This document shows, one piece after another, positions 10,733 through 20,305 of a stretch of DNA of 64,000 nt. The DNA comes from Piscinibacter sp. (lineage in GTDB: Bacteria; Pseudomonadota; Gammaproteobacteria; Burkholderiales; Burkholderiaceae_C), in assembly GCA_016706565.1 (NCBI GenBank), contig JADJJI010000015.1, positions 248,001-312,000 on the forward strand. The letters run 5' to 3'. A model generated the notes under the pieces. That model did no database searches. It had not been told where the DNA came from and saw only the letters and a program-made list of their open reading frames with translations. Made by a program: the position numbers and the translations under genes. Positions within the stretch are counted from its first letter, which is position 1, and the number at the start of each line of letters is the position of its first letter.

Positions 10733-11909
10733 ACAGAACCGCTTCGGTGTCTTCGCCGAGCGTGGGCGCGCGCCGCGTGATCGCACCGGGCGTGAGGCTC
10801 AGCTTGGGCACGATGCCCGGCACCTCGAGCGAGAGGCCGTCGGCGCTGGTGATGCGCTCGATCATGCCGCGTGCGCGGTAGTGCGGGTCTTCGGCGATGT
10901 CCTTCGCGGTGTAGATGCGGCCGGCGGGCACGTTCGCGGCATTCAAGGCCTCGAGCACCTCGACCACGCGGCGTGGCGTGGTCCACGCGCCGATCGCCGC
11001 GTCGATCTCGGCCACGCGCGCCACGCGGCCGGTATTGCCGGCGAGCTGCGGGTCGGCCGCGAGGTCGGCGCGGCCGATCGCGCCCATCAGCCGCTTGAAG
11101 ATCGAGTCGCCATTGCCGGCCACCAGCACCCAGCCGTCGGCGCAGGGGTAGGCGTTGCTCGGCGCGATGCCGGGCAGGGCCGATCCGGCCGGCTCACGCA
11201 CGGCGCCGAAGGCGCTGTACTCGGGCAACAGGCTCTCCATGCAGTTGAAGACGGCTTCGTAGAGCGCCACGTCGATCACCTGCCCGCGGCCCTTGGGTGC
11301 GTCGGCCGAGACCGTCGCGTGCCGATGCTGCAATGCCATCAGGATGCCGATCACGCCGTGCAGCGAGGCCAGCGTGTCGCCGATGCTCACGCCTACGCGC
11401 ACCGGCACGCGGCCGGGCTCGGCGGTGAGGTGGCGCAGGCCGCCCATCGCCTCGGCCACCACGCCGAAGCCGGGGCGGTCGCGGTAGGGGCCGCTCTGGC
11501 CGTAGCCGCTGATGCGCAGCATCACGAGGCCGGGGTTATCCTGCGACAGCGCCTCGTAGCCCAGGCCCCAGTCTTCCATCACGCCGGGCTTGAAGTTCTC
11601 CACCAGCACGTCGGCCTCGGCGATCAGGCGGCGCACGATGTCGCGCGAGTCGGCATCCTTCAGGTCGAGTGCCACGCTCAGCTTGTTGCGCGACTGCACC
11701 TGCCACCACACGCTGGTGCCGTTGTGCAGCAGCCGCCACTGGCGCAGCGGGTCGCCGCTGCCGGGCGGCTCGATCTTGATGACCTCGGCGCCGAAGTCGG
11801 CAAGCGTCTTGGCGGCGAACGGGCCAGCGATCAACTGGCCGAGCTCGACCACCTTCAGGCCGGTCAGCGGGCCCTGGCGGGCGTTGTCGGGGGAGTCGGC
11901 GGCATGCAT
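10704..11909 (-). CDS. CaiB/BaiF (class III) CoA-transferase
   Basis: 401 residues, normal length. LKVVELGQLIAGPFAAKTLADFGAEVIKIE-type opening binds CoA. Asp178 in VGVSIGDTLASLHG aligns with the catalytic aspartate that forms the acyl-anhydride intermediate in formyl-CoA transferase. GLRHLTAEPGRVPVR is also typical. It moves CoA between carboxylic acids; specificity cannot be read from the sequence. No acyl-CoA dehydrogenase or ligase gene is adjacent. Confidence 0.88.
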   Translation of the reverse strand: MHAADSPDNARQGPLTGLKVVELGQLIAGPFAAKTLADFGAEVIKIEPPGSGDPLRQWRLLHNGTSVWWQVQSRNKLSVALDLKDADSRDIVRRLIAEADVLVENFKPGVMEDWGLGYEALSQDNPGLVMLRISGYGQSGPYRDRPGFGVVAEAMGGLRHLTAEPGRVPVRVGVSIGDTLASLHGVIGILMALQHRHATVSADAPKGRGQVIDVALYEAVFNCMESLLPEYSAFGAVREPAGSALPGIAPSNAYPCADGWVLVAGNGDSIFKRLMGAIGRADLAADPQLAGNTGRVARVAEIDAAIGAWTTPRRVVEVLEALNAANVPAGRIYTAKDIAEDPHYRARGMIERITSADGLSLEVPGIVPKLSLTPGAITRRAPTLGEDTEAVLSRLKPPRPA

Positions 11910-11934
11910 GCCGCCATCGTAGCGAGGGCGGCGC

Positions 11935-12975
11935 TCAGCGCTTGGGCAGCATCCCCGTGGCCGAGGTGGCGGCAGCCACCGGGGCGCCGCGCGTGCTGGC
12001 GACGCGCGGGCCGGACAGGGTCTCGACGAGCGGGCTCTTCAGCTTCACCGCCAGCGACACCACCGTCTGCGACGGGTCGTGCGGCAGGCTGCGCCACGGC
12101 TCAGCGCCATGCGCGAGCAGGTAGACGGCCACGTCGCGCTGCAGCGCAGGGTCGGCGATGAAGGCCGGGGTGATCACGCGCGCCAGCGGCACCCAGCCGA
12201 TCTGGTCGCCGTTGGCGGGCGGCGCGCGGTTGACGAGGGACGGCACCCGCTGCACCCACCAGTCGAGCGCCTCGAAATTGCCACCGCGCAGCGCCTCCTC
12301 GAATCCGGGGCGGAGCTGGCCCCGGTAGGCACCCAGCCCGGCGACAGCGGTGTGGCCGTGCGCCTCGAGCTCACGCGACAGAGGCGTGTTCAGGTGCGTG
12401 GGGTGCAGTGCGCCGAACATGCCGAAGGGCAGCACGCCCGGGCGCAACTGATCCTGGGCCTGCCAGCGGTCGAGCACGCCGTCGAGCCCGGCCAGCCGGG
12501 CATTCGGGCAGCTCAGCGTGCGCACCGCGTCGTGGTGGATGGCCTGAGCGTCCACTTCGGCCAGCCAGCGCAAGGAGTCGAGCTGTGCCGGCGTCGCGCG
12601 AGAGAAGTCCGGACAGGGGTTCGCCTGCGCCAGCGCGACCCAGGGGGCGGTGATGCAGGCTTCGGGTTTCGCGCCCTTGGCGATGAGTTCGGGCAGCATC
12701 GGCCAGAACGCAGGCTCGCGCGCGGCCAGCGTCAGCGGGCAGATGGGCAGCCCGGAAGCGGCGACGTCCTTGGCGGTCAGCGAACCGGCCACGTACGTGC
12801 CGCAGCGCTGCTGGAAGGCGCGCTCGACCGTGTTCAGCTTGTAGCAGGAGGTCGGGTCACCGTCGGTGAGCTTGTCGTACACATGCATCATCACCAGAGT
12901 CGTGGTGCAGCCGCTTGTCAGGAGCGAGCCGGCCGCCAGCGCCAGGGCCGCGGCGAGTCGATGCAGGGTGTTCAT
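11935..12975 (-). CDS. putative lipoprotein, unknown function (weak ankyrin-like features)
   Basis: 346 residues. Signal peptide with lipobox LLTSGC places it in the envelope. The mature protein is Cys-containing (SCYKLN, RCGTY, PICPL, EACIT, NPCPD, LSCPN), suggesting disulfides. Segments such as FEEALRGGNFEALDWWVQRV and DVAVYLLAHGAEPW resemble single ankyrin repeats, but I do not see a full array. The C-terminal 35 residues are Ala/Thr/Arg-rich. No family recognised; probably monocistronic. Confidence 0.75.
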   Translation of the reverse strand: MNTLHRLAAALALAAGSLLTSGCTTTLVMMHVYDKLTDGDPTSCYKLNTVERAFQQRCGTYVAGSLTAKDVAASGLPICPLTLAAREPAFWPMLPELIAKGAKPEACITAPWVALAQANPCPDFSRATPAQLDSLRWLAEVDAQAIHHDAVRTLSCPNARLAGLDGVLDRWQAQDQLRPGVLPFGMFGALHPTHLNTPLSRELEAHGHTAVAGLGAYRGQLRPGFEEALRGGNFEALDWWVQRVPSLVNRAPPANGDQIGWVPLARVITPAFIADPALQRDVAVYLLAHGAEPWRSLPHDPSQTVVSLAVKLKSPLVETLSGPRVASTRGAPVAAATSATGMLPKR

Positions 12976-13153
12976 GGGAGACGACGGGTGACCGAGGTTC
13001 GGTTACAGGGCACCCCGGAAGTATCAAGAAGCATGCCCTGCCCCGAGCTGACAAGACCTGTCGACTTTGGGTAAGAGAGTGTTGCCTGCCGGCCTTGTCC
13101 GCGCTCAAGCCTGCCGCTAGGCTGCTGGGATCACCGCCCACTTGGAGCTCGCC

Positions 13154-13720
13154 ATGCGTGCCACCCTCGCCGTCGTGTTGTTGGTGCTTGCTTCGTTCGC
13201 CACGGCGCAGGAACGAGCGCTGAACAAGGAAGCGATCGTGCCGGCGCCCGTCGAGGCGGTGTGGCAGGCGTGGACGACGCGCGACGGCATCGTCTCGTTC
13301 TTTGCGCCGGATGCCGAAATCGAGCCGCGTGTCGGGGGCGCATTTCACGTCCACATGGACCCGTTGGCGCAGCCCGGCATGAAGGGAGCCGACGAAATGC
13401 GCTTCATGGCGCTGCAGGCGCCCACCATGCTCAGCTTCGACTGGAACGCGCCGCCGCACCTGGCGCAGGTGCGGCAGCAGCGCACCTTCGTGGTCGTGCG
13501 GCTGAAGGACATCGACGGCAAGTCGACCCGAGTGACGCTGCACCACACCGGCTGGGGTGACGGCGGCGAGTGGGACCAGACCTATGCCTATTTCGACCGC
13601 GCCTGGGGCAACGTGCTGGCCAACCTCAAGAAGCGCTTCGAGACCGGTCCGCAGGACTGGACGGACTGGATGGCGCGGCTGCGCAAGTTCCACGAACAGC
13701 CGCCCGCGGCCAAGCCCTGA
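13154..13720 (+). CDS. SRPBCC (AHSA1/START-like) domain protein with signal peptide
   Basis: 188 residues. A signal peptide (ending ATAQ, about residue 19) precedes an AHSA1-type fold: VPAPVEAVWQAWTTRDGIVSFFAPDAEI, VGGAFHVHM, and TRVTLHHTGWGDGGEWDQTYAYFDRAWGNVL split across the core. These domains form a hydrophobic pocket; ligand unknown. Most family members are cytoplasmic, so the export signal is noteworthy. The ATG at 13154 is preferred over the TTG at 13142 because TTGGAG then acts as its ribosome binding site. Confidence 0.82.
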   Translation: MRATLAVVLLVLASFATAQERALNKEAIVPAPVEAVWQAWTTRDGIVSFFAPDAEIEPRVGGAFHVHMDPLAQPGMKGADEMRFMALQAPTMLSFDWNAPPHLAQVRQQRTFVVVRLKDIDGKSTRVTLHHTGWGDGGEWDQTYAYFDRAWGNVLANLKKRFETGPQDWTDWMARLRKFHEQPPAAKP

Positions 13721-13729
13721 GCGGGCAGC

Positions 13730-14572
13730 TCAGGCCGGGCGCTGGTCGAGCAGGTAGTTCGCGCCGTCGTACTGGCCGAGCACCTCGACCAGCCAGGGCA
13801 GTACGCCGGCCAGCGTGTCGTGCAGCGTGTAGGGCGGGTTGATGACGAACATGCCGCTGCCGGCCAGGCCGAAACCCAGCGAATCGGGCTTGGCCACCGT
13901 GAGCCGGGCATGCAGCCAGCCCTTGGGTGCCAGCGCCTCGAGGCGGCGAGGCAGCTCTGCGGCCTCGACCTTCTGCACCTGCGGGTACCAGATCACGTAG
14001 ACGCCCTCGGCGAAGCGTTGCAGCGCATCGCGAAGGCTGGCGATGACCTTGCCGTAGTCGCCGTTACCCTCGTAGCTCGGGTCCATCAGCACGACGCCGC
14101 GGCGCGTGGTGGGCGGCAGCGTGCCTTTCAGGCCGTCGAAGCCGTCGGCATGTCTTACCTCCACGCCGCGCTGCTTGCCCAGGTAGGCGTCGAGGATCCG
14201 GTGCTCGGTGGGATGCAGCTCGAACAGGCGCATCTGGTCGGTCGGGCGCAGCAGCATCTGTGCGATCGCCGGCGAGCCCGGGTACTGCTCCAGTGCGCCT
14301 TGCGGGTTGAACTGGCGCACCAGCGACACGTAGTCGGCCAGCGGCTCGGGCAGGTCGTCGCGCTCCCACAGCAGTGCGATGCCGCGCTCGTACTCGCCCT
14401 TCTTCTGCGCGTAGCGGCCTTCGAGCGAGTAGCCCCCGGCGCCGGCGTGCGTGTCGACGTAGCGGTAGGGCTTGTCCTTGCCGTTCATGTAGCGCAGCAC
14501 CTGCACGAGCACGAGGTGCTTGAGCACGTCGGCATGGTTGCCCGCATGGAAGGCGTGTCGGTAGGCGAGCAT
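13730..14572 (-). CDS. rlmJ: 23S rRNA (adenine(2030)-N6)-methyltransferase
   Basis: 280 residues, the same length as E. coli RlmJ. It methylates N6 of A2030 in 23S rRNA. MLAYRHAFHAGNHADVLKH at the N-terminus is the family hallmark, YVDTHAGAGGYSL is the SAM-binding loop and VVLMDPSYE the catalytic motif (Ser where many N6-adenine methyltransferases have Pro). INPPYTLHDTL is near the C-terminus. Divergent from the old yellow enzyme gene, with 47 bp between them. Confidence 0.93.
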   Translation of the reverse strand: MLAYRHAFHAGNHADVLKHLVLVQVLRYMNGKDKPYRYVDTHAGAGGYSLEGRYAQKKGEYERGIALLWERDDLPEPLADYVSLVRQFNPQGALEQYPGSPAIAQMLLRPTDQMRLFELHPTEHRILDAYLGKQRGVEVRHADGFDGLKGTLPPTTRRGVVLMDPSYEGNGDYGKVIASLRDALQRFAEGVYVIWYPQVQKVEAAELPRRLEALAPKGWLHARLTVAKPDSLGFGLAGSGMFVINPPYTLHDTLAGVLPWLVEVLGQYDGANYLLDQRPA

Positions 14573-14619
14573 GGGCGGGTCCGGGCAAGGCGTGGCCCGA
14601 CACTGTATCGTCCCTGACC

Positions 14620-15723
14620 ATGCACCCCCTCTTCTCCCCGTTCCAGGCCGGCGACCTCTCGCTGGCCAATCGCATCGTCATGGCCCCGCTCACGCGCAAC
14701 CGCGCCCTGCCCGGCCGCATCCCCGGCGACCTGCAGGTCGAGTACTACCGCCAGCGCGCCAGCGCCGGGCTGATCGTCACCGAGGCCTCGCAGATCTCGC
14801 CCGAGGGCCAGGGCTACCTCGACACACCGGGCATCTACAGCCCCGAGCAGGTGGCCGGCTGGCGCCGTGTGACCGACGCGGTGCACGCCGCCGGCGGACG
14901 CATCGTCATCCAGCTCTGGCACGTGGGGCGCATCTCGCACGTCTCGCTGCTGCCCGAGGGCACGGTGCCGGTGTCGTCGAGCGCCAGGCCGGCCAAGACC
15001 AAGACCTTCACGCTCAAGGGCTTCGAGGACGTCTCGGCGCCGCGCGCGCTGCGCACCGACGAGCTGCCGCGCATCGTCGCCGACTACCGCCATGCGGCGC
15101 GCTGCGCGATGCAGGCCGGCTTCGACGGCGTCGAGGTGCACGGCGCCAATGGCTATTTGCTCGAACAGTTCCTGCGCGACAGCATCAACGACCGCGCCGA
15201 CGCCTACGGCGGCTCGATCGAGAACCGCGCGCGGCTGCTGCTGGAGGTGATGCAGGCGGTCGTCGACGAAGTCGGCGCCGGCCGCACGGGCCTGCGCCTG
15301 TCGCCTGTCACGCCGGCCAACGATGCTGCGCAGGACAGCGATGCCGCGGCGCTGTATGGCTACGTCGTCGACCGGCTGGCGCCGATGAAGCTCGCCTACC
15401 TGCACTTGATCGAAGGCGCCACCGGCGGCCCGCGCGACGCGGTGCCGTTCGACTTCGAGGCGCTGCACCAGCGCTTCAAGACGGCCCACCCGGCCGGCGC
15501 CTGGATGGTCAACAACGGCTATGGCCGCGCGATGGCGATGGACGTGGTGGCCCGTGGTGCGGCCGATCTGGTGGCCTTCGGCAAGGCCTTCATCGCCAAC
15601 CCCGACCTGGTGCGCCGCTTGCGCGAGGACGCGCCGCTGAATCCGCCGCAGCGCGAGACCTTCTACGGCGGTGGCGCGGCCGGCTACACCGACTACCCGA
15701 CGCTGGAAACCAGCGCCGCGTAG
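14620..15723 (+). CDS. nemA: alkene reductase, old yellow enzyme family
   Basis: 367 residues, FMN-dependent. MAPLTRNRALPGRIP (about 19-33), IQLWHVGRISH and the substrate-anion pair His/Asn with Tyr in VEVHGANGYLLEQFLRD (about 172-188) are the class I OYE signatures; YGGSIENRARLLLEV and AFGKAFIANPDLV bind FMN phosphate. It reduces activated C=C bonds of enals, maleimides or nitro-compounds with NAD(P)H. The physiological substrate is unknown. It stands alone; no TetR-type nemR regulator lies beside it. Confidence 0.92.
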   Translation: MHPLFSPFQAGDLSLANRIVMAPLTRNRALPGRIPGDLQVEYYRQRASAGLIVTEASQISPEGQGYLDTPGIYSPEQVAGWRRVTDAVHAAGGRIVIQLWHVGRISHVSLLPEGTVPVSSSARPAKTKTFTLKGFEDVSAPRALRTDELPRIVADYRHAARCAMQAGFDGVEVHGANGYLLEQFLRDSINDRADAYGGSIENRARLLLEVMQAVVDEVGAGRTGLRLSPVTPANDAAQDSDAAALYGYVVDRLAPMKLAYLHLIEGATGGPRDAVPFDFEALHQRFKTAHPAGAWMVNNGYGRAMAMDVVARGAADLVAFGKAFIANPDLVRRLREDAPLNPPQRETFYGGGAAGYTDYPTLETSAA

Positions 15724-15735
15724 GCAAGGTCCTGC

Positions 15736-16248
15736 TCAGGCCGGCGGAATGCGCAGCAGCTGGCCCGGGTAGATCTTGTCCGGGTGCGAGAGCATCGGCT
15801 TGTTCGCCTCGAAGATCTTCGGGTACGCGTTGGCATTGCCGTAGAACTTCTTGGCGATCGCCGACAGCGTGTCGCCGCGCACCACGGTGTGGTACTGCGA
15901 CTCGTCTGCCGGCTGCGCGACGGTCATCATGTCGTTGACCTGAGCCACGCCGGTGACGTTGCCGCAGCACAGCAGGATCTTCTCTTTCGTGGACTGGTCC
16001 GGCGCCACGCCGGCCACGGTGACGGTGCTGCTCGCTCCGTCGAACTCGACATTCAATCCGTCGGCCGAGAGCTTCTGCGTACCGATGTAACCCTCAATCG
16101 CGCTGGCGGCGGCGCGGTTGGCCTGCGCCGAGCGCTCCTGCAACTCTGCCTGGCTCGGTGCCTGCGCTGCTGCTGCCGCTGCGGCCTCGGCGTCCTTGTG
16201 ACCGAACAGCTTCTCGCCGGCTTCCTTGAAGAAACTCACGATGCCCAT
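15736..16248 (-). CDS. kbp: BON-LysM domain protein (Kbp/YgaU family)
   Basis: 170 residues (E. coli Kbp has about 149). A BON domain spans ~45-105 (IEGYIGTQKL... VTVAGVAPDQ... VTGVAQVNDMM) and a LysM domain ~117-168 (YHTVVRGDTLSAIAKKFYG ... IYPGQLLRIPPA). There is no signal peptide, as in the E. coli potassium-binding homologue. The extra length is an Ala-rich linker (AEAAAAAAAQAP). AGGAG lies 7 nt before the ATG at 16248; the frame extends upstream without similarity. Confidence 0.88.
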   Translation of the reverse strand: MGIVSFFKEAGEKLFGHKDAEAAAAAAAQAPSQAELQERSAQANRAAASAIEGYIGTQKLSADGLNVEFDGASSTVTVAGVAPDQSTKEKILLCCGNVTGVAQVNDMMTVAQPADESQYHTVVRGDTLSAIAKKFYGNANAYPKIFEANKPMLSHPDKIYPGQLLRIPPA

Positions 16249-16367
16249 GTCTGCGCTCCTTTTGTGAAGGGCCGCGGGTGCGGCGCCTGAGGCCCATTCT
16301 GCGCGCGGCCGCATGACGGGTCTGCGGCACCAGCTCGGCGCGCGGACCGGCCGCACGTTGCGACGCG

Positions 16368-16949
16368 TCAGCGTCGCTGTGCGGCCACGCGGGCGCGGAA
16401 CAGTTCCGTGATGCCGACCTCACGCGGGCCGGGGACCACTTCGAAGGTGTCGCCCGCACGCAGCGTGCCGGCCACGCGCACCTGGAGGTAGAAGCCGCAC
16501 CATGCGTTGGACGACATCAGCTGGCCGGCCTGGTCGAAGCCCATCGCGGCGTTGAACTTGAAGCAGGGAAAGCGTGGTTCGCTGACCGCCAGCTCGCAGT
16601 CGGCGAAGCGCAGCACGTCGCCGACCCAGGCGTCCTTCTCGAGCAGGCCAGTGATCGTCAGGTTCTCGCCCAGCGCGCCGGGCGGCAGGGCTTCGTCCCA
16701 CAGCGCGGCGCGCGCCTGCGCCCGCACGGTCTGCCAGAACGGGTAGTGCTCGGCCGGATAGGCGTACACCGCCTTCGACAGGCCGCCGTGGACGGACAGG
16801 TCGGCCTGCTCGTCACCCTCGATTCCGAGGGCGCGAACGGCGCGCGGCCCCTCCACCGGGCGCTTGGCGATGGCGGTCATGACCTTGCGGCCCTTGATCT
16901 CCACCGGCTGCGCCAGCGCAACATTCAGGCTGGTGATGCGGCGTGTCAT
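16368..16949 (-). CDS. MOSC domain protein (YiiM-like)
   Basis: 193 residues. GIEGDEQADLSVHGGLSKAVYAYPAEHY, GALGENLTITGLLEKDAWVGDV and SEPRFPCFKFNAAMG are the MOSC signatures; the Cys in FPCFK is the residue expected to ligate molybdenum cofactor. Relatives such as YiiM detoxify N-hydroxylated bases using Mo cofactor. It starts 11 nt after the stop of a tungstate/molybdate-type binding protein gene, so a molybdenum link is supported by context as well as by domain. Confidence 0.88.
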   Translation of the reverse strand: MTRRITSLNVALAQPVEIKGRKVMTAIAKRPVEGPRAVRALGIEGDEQADLSVHGGLSKAVYAYPAEHYPFWQTVRAQARAALWDEALPPGALGENLTITGLLEKDAWVGDVLRFADCELAVSEPRFPCFKFNAAMGFDQAGQLMSSNAWCGFYLQVRVAGTLRAGDTFEVVPGPREVGITELFRARVAAQRR

Positions 16950-16959
16950 GTCCGGGGGC

Positions 16960-17781
16960 TCAGGCGGGGGCGCGGTAGCCGCGGTGCGCGGCGACCACGG
17001 CGCGGCCCTTGGGCCCCGTGATCCAGGCGGTGAACAGCTTGCCGGCCGGGTGGTTGACGCGGAACGAGCGCATCACGTGCACGGGCATCGCCATGCGCGC
17101 GTCGCCTTCCACCAGCACCGCGAGCGGCGCACCGGCCTGAGCGAGCCAGGAGCCGCGCTCGACCAGCGCGTAGGCGCCCTGGCGCCTGGCATGCCGGGCC
17201 AGCGTGCCATCGGCGGGGGTCTTCAGGTACCAGGGCGCCGCGGGTGCGAGTTTCGCCGCGCGCCACAGCGCCTGCTCGGCGGCATGCGAACCCGAGCCGT
17301 CACCCACGGTGAGAAAGGTGACGCTGCCTGGCGCGGCCAGCGCGGCGTCGCGCAGTTGCTGCAGGGCCTGTGCCACGTCTGTCATCTTCGCGATGCCGGC
17401 CGGGTCGGGTAGCTTCTTCTTCGGCGCCGGGCCGACGAGTACCAGCGCGGTGTCGGCAATGCGCCTGCGGTCGTGCACCAGCCCTTGCTTGTCCAGCTTC
17501 AGCTCCGCCTCGGGGGCGTTGGTGAGCGCGGCATCGATCTCGCCGCGCTCCAGGGTGTCCAGCAGCGGCAGCGCCAGACCGCCGATGAGCTGCACCGCGA
17601 CGCCGGTGTCGCGCCCGAAGGCACGCTGCAGCGCCGCAGCCAGGCCGGACTCCATGAGCGCCTGATCAGCGCCCAGGCGCAAGGGATCCTTCAGGGAGCG
17701 TGTCTGCTGCGCCAGCACGACCGCCGGCCAGGCCAGCGAGGCTGCGGCGGCGCCCAGCAGGAGGCGGCGGCTGCGTGTCAT
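16960..17781 (-). CDS. periplasmic substrate-binding protein, tungstate/molybdate (TupA/ModA-like) type
   Basis: 273-residue precursor with a twin-arginine-like, Ala-rich signal ([24 protein letters not shown]). The mature part has [22 protein letters not shown], a glycine-serine ligand loop [16 protein letters not shown] and the ending [19 protein letters not shown] seen in tungstate-binding proteins. No permease or ATPase follows; the MOSC gene does. Either it works with a transporter elsewhere or it serves as an oxyanion scavenger or sensor. Ligand is inferred, not shown. Confidence 0.75.
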   Translation of the reverse strand: MTRSRRLLLGAAAASLAWPAVVLAQQTRSLKDPLRLGADQALMESGLAAALQRAFGRDTGVAVQLIGGLALPLLDTLERGEIDAALTNAPEAELKLDKQGLVHDRRRIADTALVLVGPAPKKKLPDPAGIAKMTDVAQALQQLRDAALAAPGSVTFLTVGDGSGSHAAEQALWRAAKLAPAAPWYLKTPADGTLARHARRQGAYALVERGSWLAQAGAPLAVLVEGDARMAMPVHVMRSFRVNHPAGKLFTAWITGPKGRAVVAAHRGYRAPA

Positions 17782-18086
17782 GGCCGGATCATAGGGTTGC
17801 GGTCCGCGCCCGTGGCACGGCGCATGCGGACTCTTGCATGAAACTATTCCGCAAATGCATGACCCCCCGGGCTCTGGTGGTTACCGCGGAATTACACTGG
17901 GTCGACAATCTCTTCCACAGTGCACAGCACGTGTCGCGGGCGCCGAGATCCGGTACCGACACGAAACTCGCCGTCACCCGAACCGGGCACCAGGCGCAGC
18001 GGCATTGGGCAAGCCCTCCGGAGCTGCCGCCGGCTCCCGCCGACTTGCCCAATCCCGCTTTTCTGACTTTGAAGATTGGATCCGAC
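17782..18086. other. 305-bp leader upstream of pckG
   Basis: No credible gene in either strand; the open frame running into pckG through it lacks family similarity. It must carry the pckG promoter and that of the divergent binding-protein gene. The heptamer TGCATGA occurs twice on the same strand, at 17835-17841 and 17856-17862, exactly 21 bp apart (two helical turns), which would suit a protein contacting one DNA face. No clear -35/-10 pair found. Confidence 0.4.
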
Positions 18087-19952
18087 ATGAACCGTCCCGT
18101 GCTGGAAGGGGTGCGCCTGAACGCGCCCGCGTATGTGCGCCATGCCCGCCTGCTGTCCTGGGTCGCCGAGATGGCGGCGCTGACCGAAGCCCGCGAGGTC
18201 TACTGGTGCGACGGTTCGCAGGAGGAGTACGACCGCCTGTGCGCCCAGCTCGTCGCCGCCGGCACGATGAAGCGCTTGAACCCCGAATTGCGCCCGAACA
18301 GCTACCTCGCCTGCAGCGACCCGAGCGACGTGGCGCGCGTCGAAGACCGCACCTACATCTGCAGCCAGCGCAAGGAAGACGCCGGCCCGACCAACAACTG
18401 GATGGCGCCTGCAGAGATGCGCGAGCTGCTGCAGACCGGGCAGAAGGCGCTGTTCCGCGGCGCGATGCGCGGCCGCACGATGTACGTGGTGCCGTTCAGC
18501 ATGGGCCCGATCGGCTCGCCGATCGCACACATCGGCGTCGAGCTGTCCGACAGCCCCTACGTGGCCGTCAACATGAAGATCATGACGCGCATGGGACGCG
18601 CCGTGCTCGACGTGCTGGGCAGCGAGGGCTTCTTCGTGCCCTGCATCCACACCGTCGGTGCGCCGCTCGAAGCGGGCCAGAAGGACGCCGCCTGGCCGTG
18701 CAACAAGACCAAGTACATCGTCCACTACCCCGAGACGCAGGAGATCTGGAGTTACGGCTCGGGCTACGGCGGCAATGCGCTGCTGGGCAAGAAGTGCTTT
18801 GCGCTGCGCATCGCCTCCACCATGGGTCGCGACCAGGGCTGGCTGGCCGAGCACATGCTGATCCTGGGCGTGACCTCGCCCAAGGGCAAGAAGTACCACC
18901 TTGCCGCGGCCTTCCCGAGCGCATGCGGCAAGACGAATTTTTCGATGCTGATCCCGCCGGCCGGCCTGAAGGGCTGGAAGGTGACCACCATCGGCGACGA
19001 CATCGCCTGGATCAAGCCGCATGCCGACGGGCGCCTGTACGCGATCAACCCGGAGGCGGGCTACTTCGGTGTGGCGCCCGGCACGAACCACAAGACCAAC
19101 GAAAACTGCATGGCCAGCCTGACGCGCGACGTGATCTTCACGAACGTCGCGCTGACCGATGACGGCGACGTCTGGTGGGAAGGCATGACCGAGACGCCGC
19201 CGGCGCACCTGATCGACTGGCAGGGCAAGGACTGGACGCCGGCGATCGCCAAGGAAACCGGCGCCAAGGCCGCGCACCCGAACGCGCGCTTCACCGTGTC
19301 GGCCACCAACAACCCGGCGCTCGACGCCGAGTGGGACAACCCGAACGGCGTGGCCATCGACGCCTTCATCTTCGGCGGCCGCCGCTCGACCACCGTGCCG
19401 CTGGTCACCGAGGCGCGCGACTGGACCGAGGGCGTGTACATGGCGGCAACCATGGGCTCCGAGACCACTGCCGCCGCCGCCGGCGCGCAGGGCGTGGTGC
19501 GACGCGACCCGTTCGCGATGCTGCCCTTCACCGGCTACAACATGAGCGACTACTTCCAGCACTGGCTGGACCTGGGCGCCAAGCTGCAGGCCGCGGGCTC
19601 GACGCTGCCGAAGATCTACTGCGTCAACTGGTTCCGCAAGGGTGCCGATGGCAAGTTCGTCTGGCCGGGTTACGGCGACAACATGCGCGTGCTCGAGTGG
19701 ATGGTCGAACGCCTCGAAGGCACGGGCGGCGGCGAGGAGCATGTGTTCGGTGTCACGCCGAACTACGAGCACCTCAACTGGACTGGCCTGGACTTCAGCC
19801 GTGCGCAGTTCGACCAGGTCACGCGCATCGACGTGGCCGAGTGGAAGGCCGAGATGGCGCTCCACTCGGAGCTGTTCACCCAGCTTTCGTACCACCTGCC
19901 CGAGGCGCTGAAGGCGACCAAGGCGAAGATCGAGGCGCGGCTCGACGCCTGA
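18087..19952 (+). CDS. pckG: phosphoenolpyruvate carboxykinase (GTP)
   Basis: Interconverts oxaloacetate plus GTP with phosphoenolpyruvate, CO2 and GDP; the first committed step of gluconeogenesis from organic acids. 621 residues, normal for the GTP class. [13 protein letters not shown] (about 275-287) is the P-loop, [20 protein letters not shown] the metal and substrate region, and [13 protein letters not shown] and [11 protein letters not shown] are class signatures. Start at [11 protein letters not shown] is where homology begins. It would feed carbon from the histidine and benzoate pathways in this window to sugars. A hairpin terminator follows. Confidence 0.96.
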   Translation: MNRPVLEGVRLNAPAYVRHARLLSWVAEMAALTEAREVYWCDGSQEEYDRLCAQLVAAGTMKRLNPELRPNSYLACSDPSDVARVEDRTYICSQRKEDAGPTNNWMAPAEMRELLQTGQKALFRGAMRGRTMYVVPFSMGPIGSPIAHIGVELSDSPYVAVNMKIMTRMGRAVLDVLGSEGFFVPCIHTVGAPLEAGQKDAAWPCNKTKYIVHYPETQEIWSYGSGYGGNALLGKKCFALRIASTMGRDQGWLAEHMLILGVTSPKGKKYHLAAAFPSACGKTNFSMLIPPAGLKGWKVTTIGDDIAWIKPHADGRLYAINPEAGYFGVAPGTNHKTNENCMASLTRDVIFTNVALTDDGDVWWEGMTETPPAHLIDWQGKDWTPAIAKETGAKAAHPNARFTVSATNNPALDAEWDNPNGVAIDAFIFGGRRSTTVPLVTEARDWTEGVYMAATMGSETTAAAAGAQGVVRRDPFAMLPFTGYNMSDYFQHWLDLGAKLQAAGSTLPKIYCVNWFRKGADGKFVWPGYGDNMRVLEWMVERLEGTGGGEEHVFGVTPNYEHLNWTGLDFSRAQFDQVTRIDVAEWKAEMALHSELFTQLSYHLPEALKATKAKIEARLDA

Positions 19953-19976
19953 ACGGGGCGCTCGCGCCAAGAAAAA

Positions 19977-19999
19977 GGCCGGCGGTTCGCCGGCCTCTT
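19977..19999. terminator. bidirectional rho-independent terminator between pckG and the small-protein pair
   Basis: Perfect 8-bp stem GGCCGGCG / CGCCGGCC with a 3-nt loop, preceded by GAAAAA and followed by TCTTT. The A-tract on one side and T-tract on the other let it end transcription from pckG and from the convergent small genes. Confidence 0.85.
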
Positions 20000-20018
20000 T
20001 CGTTTCGGGGGCTGGATC

Positions 20019-20282
20019 TCAGTCCGCCGAAAACCCGTTGCGATCGGCCATGCTGGCCGCGGCGCGCAGGTCGGAGGCGTAGCTGGGCTGCGTCGCCTCA
20101 TAGGATTCGGCCAAGCGCAGCAACTGCGCGGTGGCCTCCGGCACGCCCGGCGAGGGCATGCGCATGGCGTGGCCGAAGGATTGCAGGAGCAGCATTCCGC
20201 GCGCCAGGCCATCGGCAAGGCGCGGGGCCAGCCGGTCGGCGAGCTGCGCGGCCTGCCCTTGGGGCAGGATGTACGAGTTCAT
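20019..20282 (-). CDS. small protein of unknown function, paralogue of the upstream gene
   Basis: 87 residues, no signal peptide. The opening MNSYILPQGQ and the C-terminal LLRLAESYEATQPSYASDL match the 92-residue protein encoded just upstream (MSSHILPSQS and ELRNFATAYQRTDPGFAADL), so the two are paralogues. Predicted mostly helical. AAGGAAA lies about 8 nt before the ATG. No family recognised. It is the second gene of a two-gene unit that ends at the shared terminator. Confidence 0.75.
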   Translation of the reverse strand: MNSYILPQGQAAQLADRLAPRLADGLARGMLLLQSFGHAMRMPSPGVPEATAQLLRLAESYEATQPSYASDLRAAASMADRNGFSAD

Positions 20283-20305
20283 GTGTATTTCCTTGACGAG
20301 ACGGC

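Noticed and set aside
12079-13074. 331-codon plus-strand frame across the lipoprotein gene
   Set aside because: Lacks similarity and start signals; the minus-strand lipoprotein has a clean signal peptide and lipobox.
17892-19970. 692-codon minus-strand frame opposite pckG
   Set aside because: Composition is that of an antisense shadow, and pckG is complete on the other strand.
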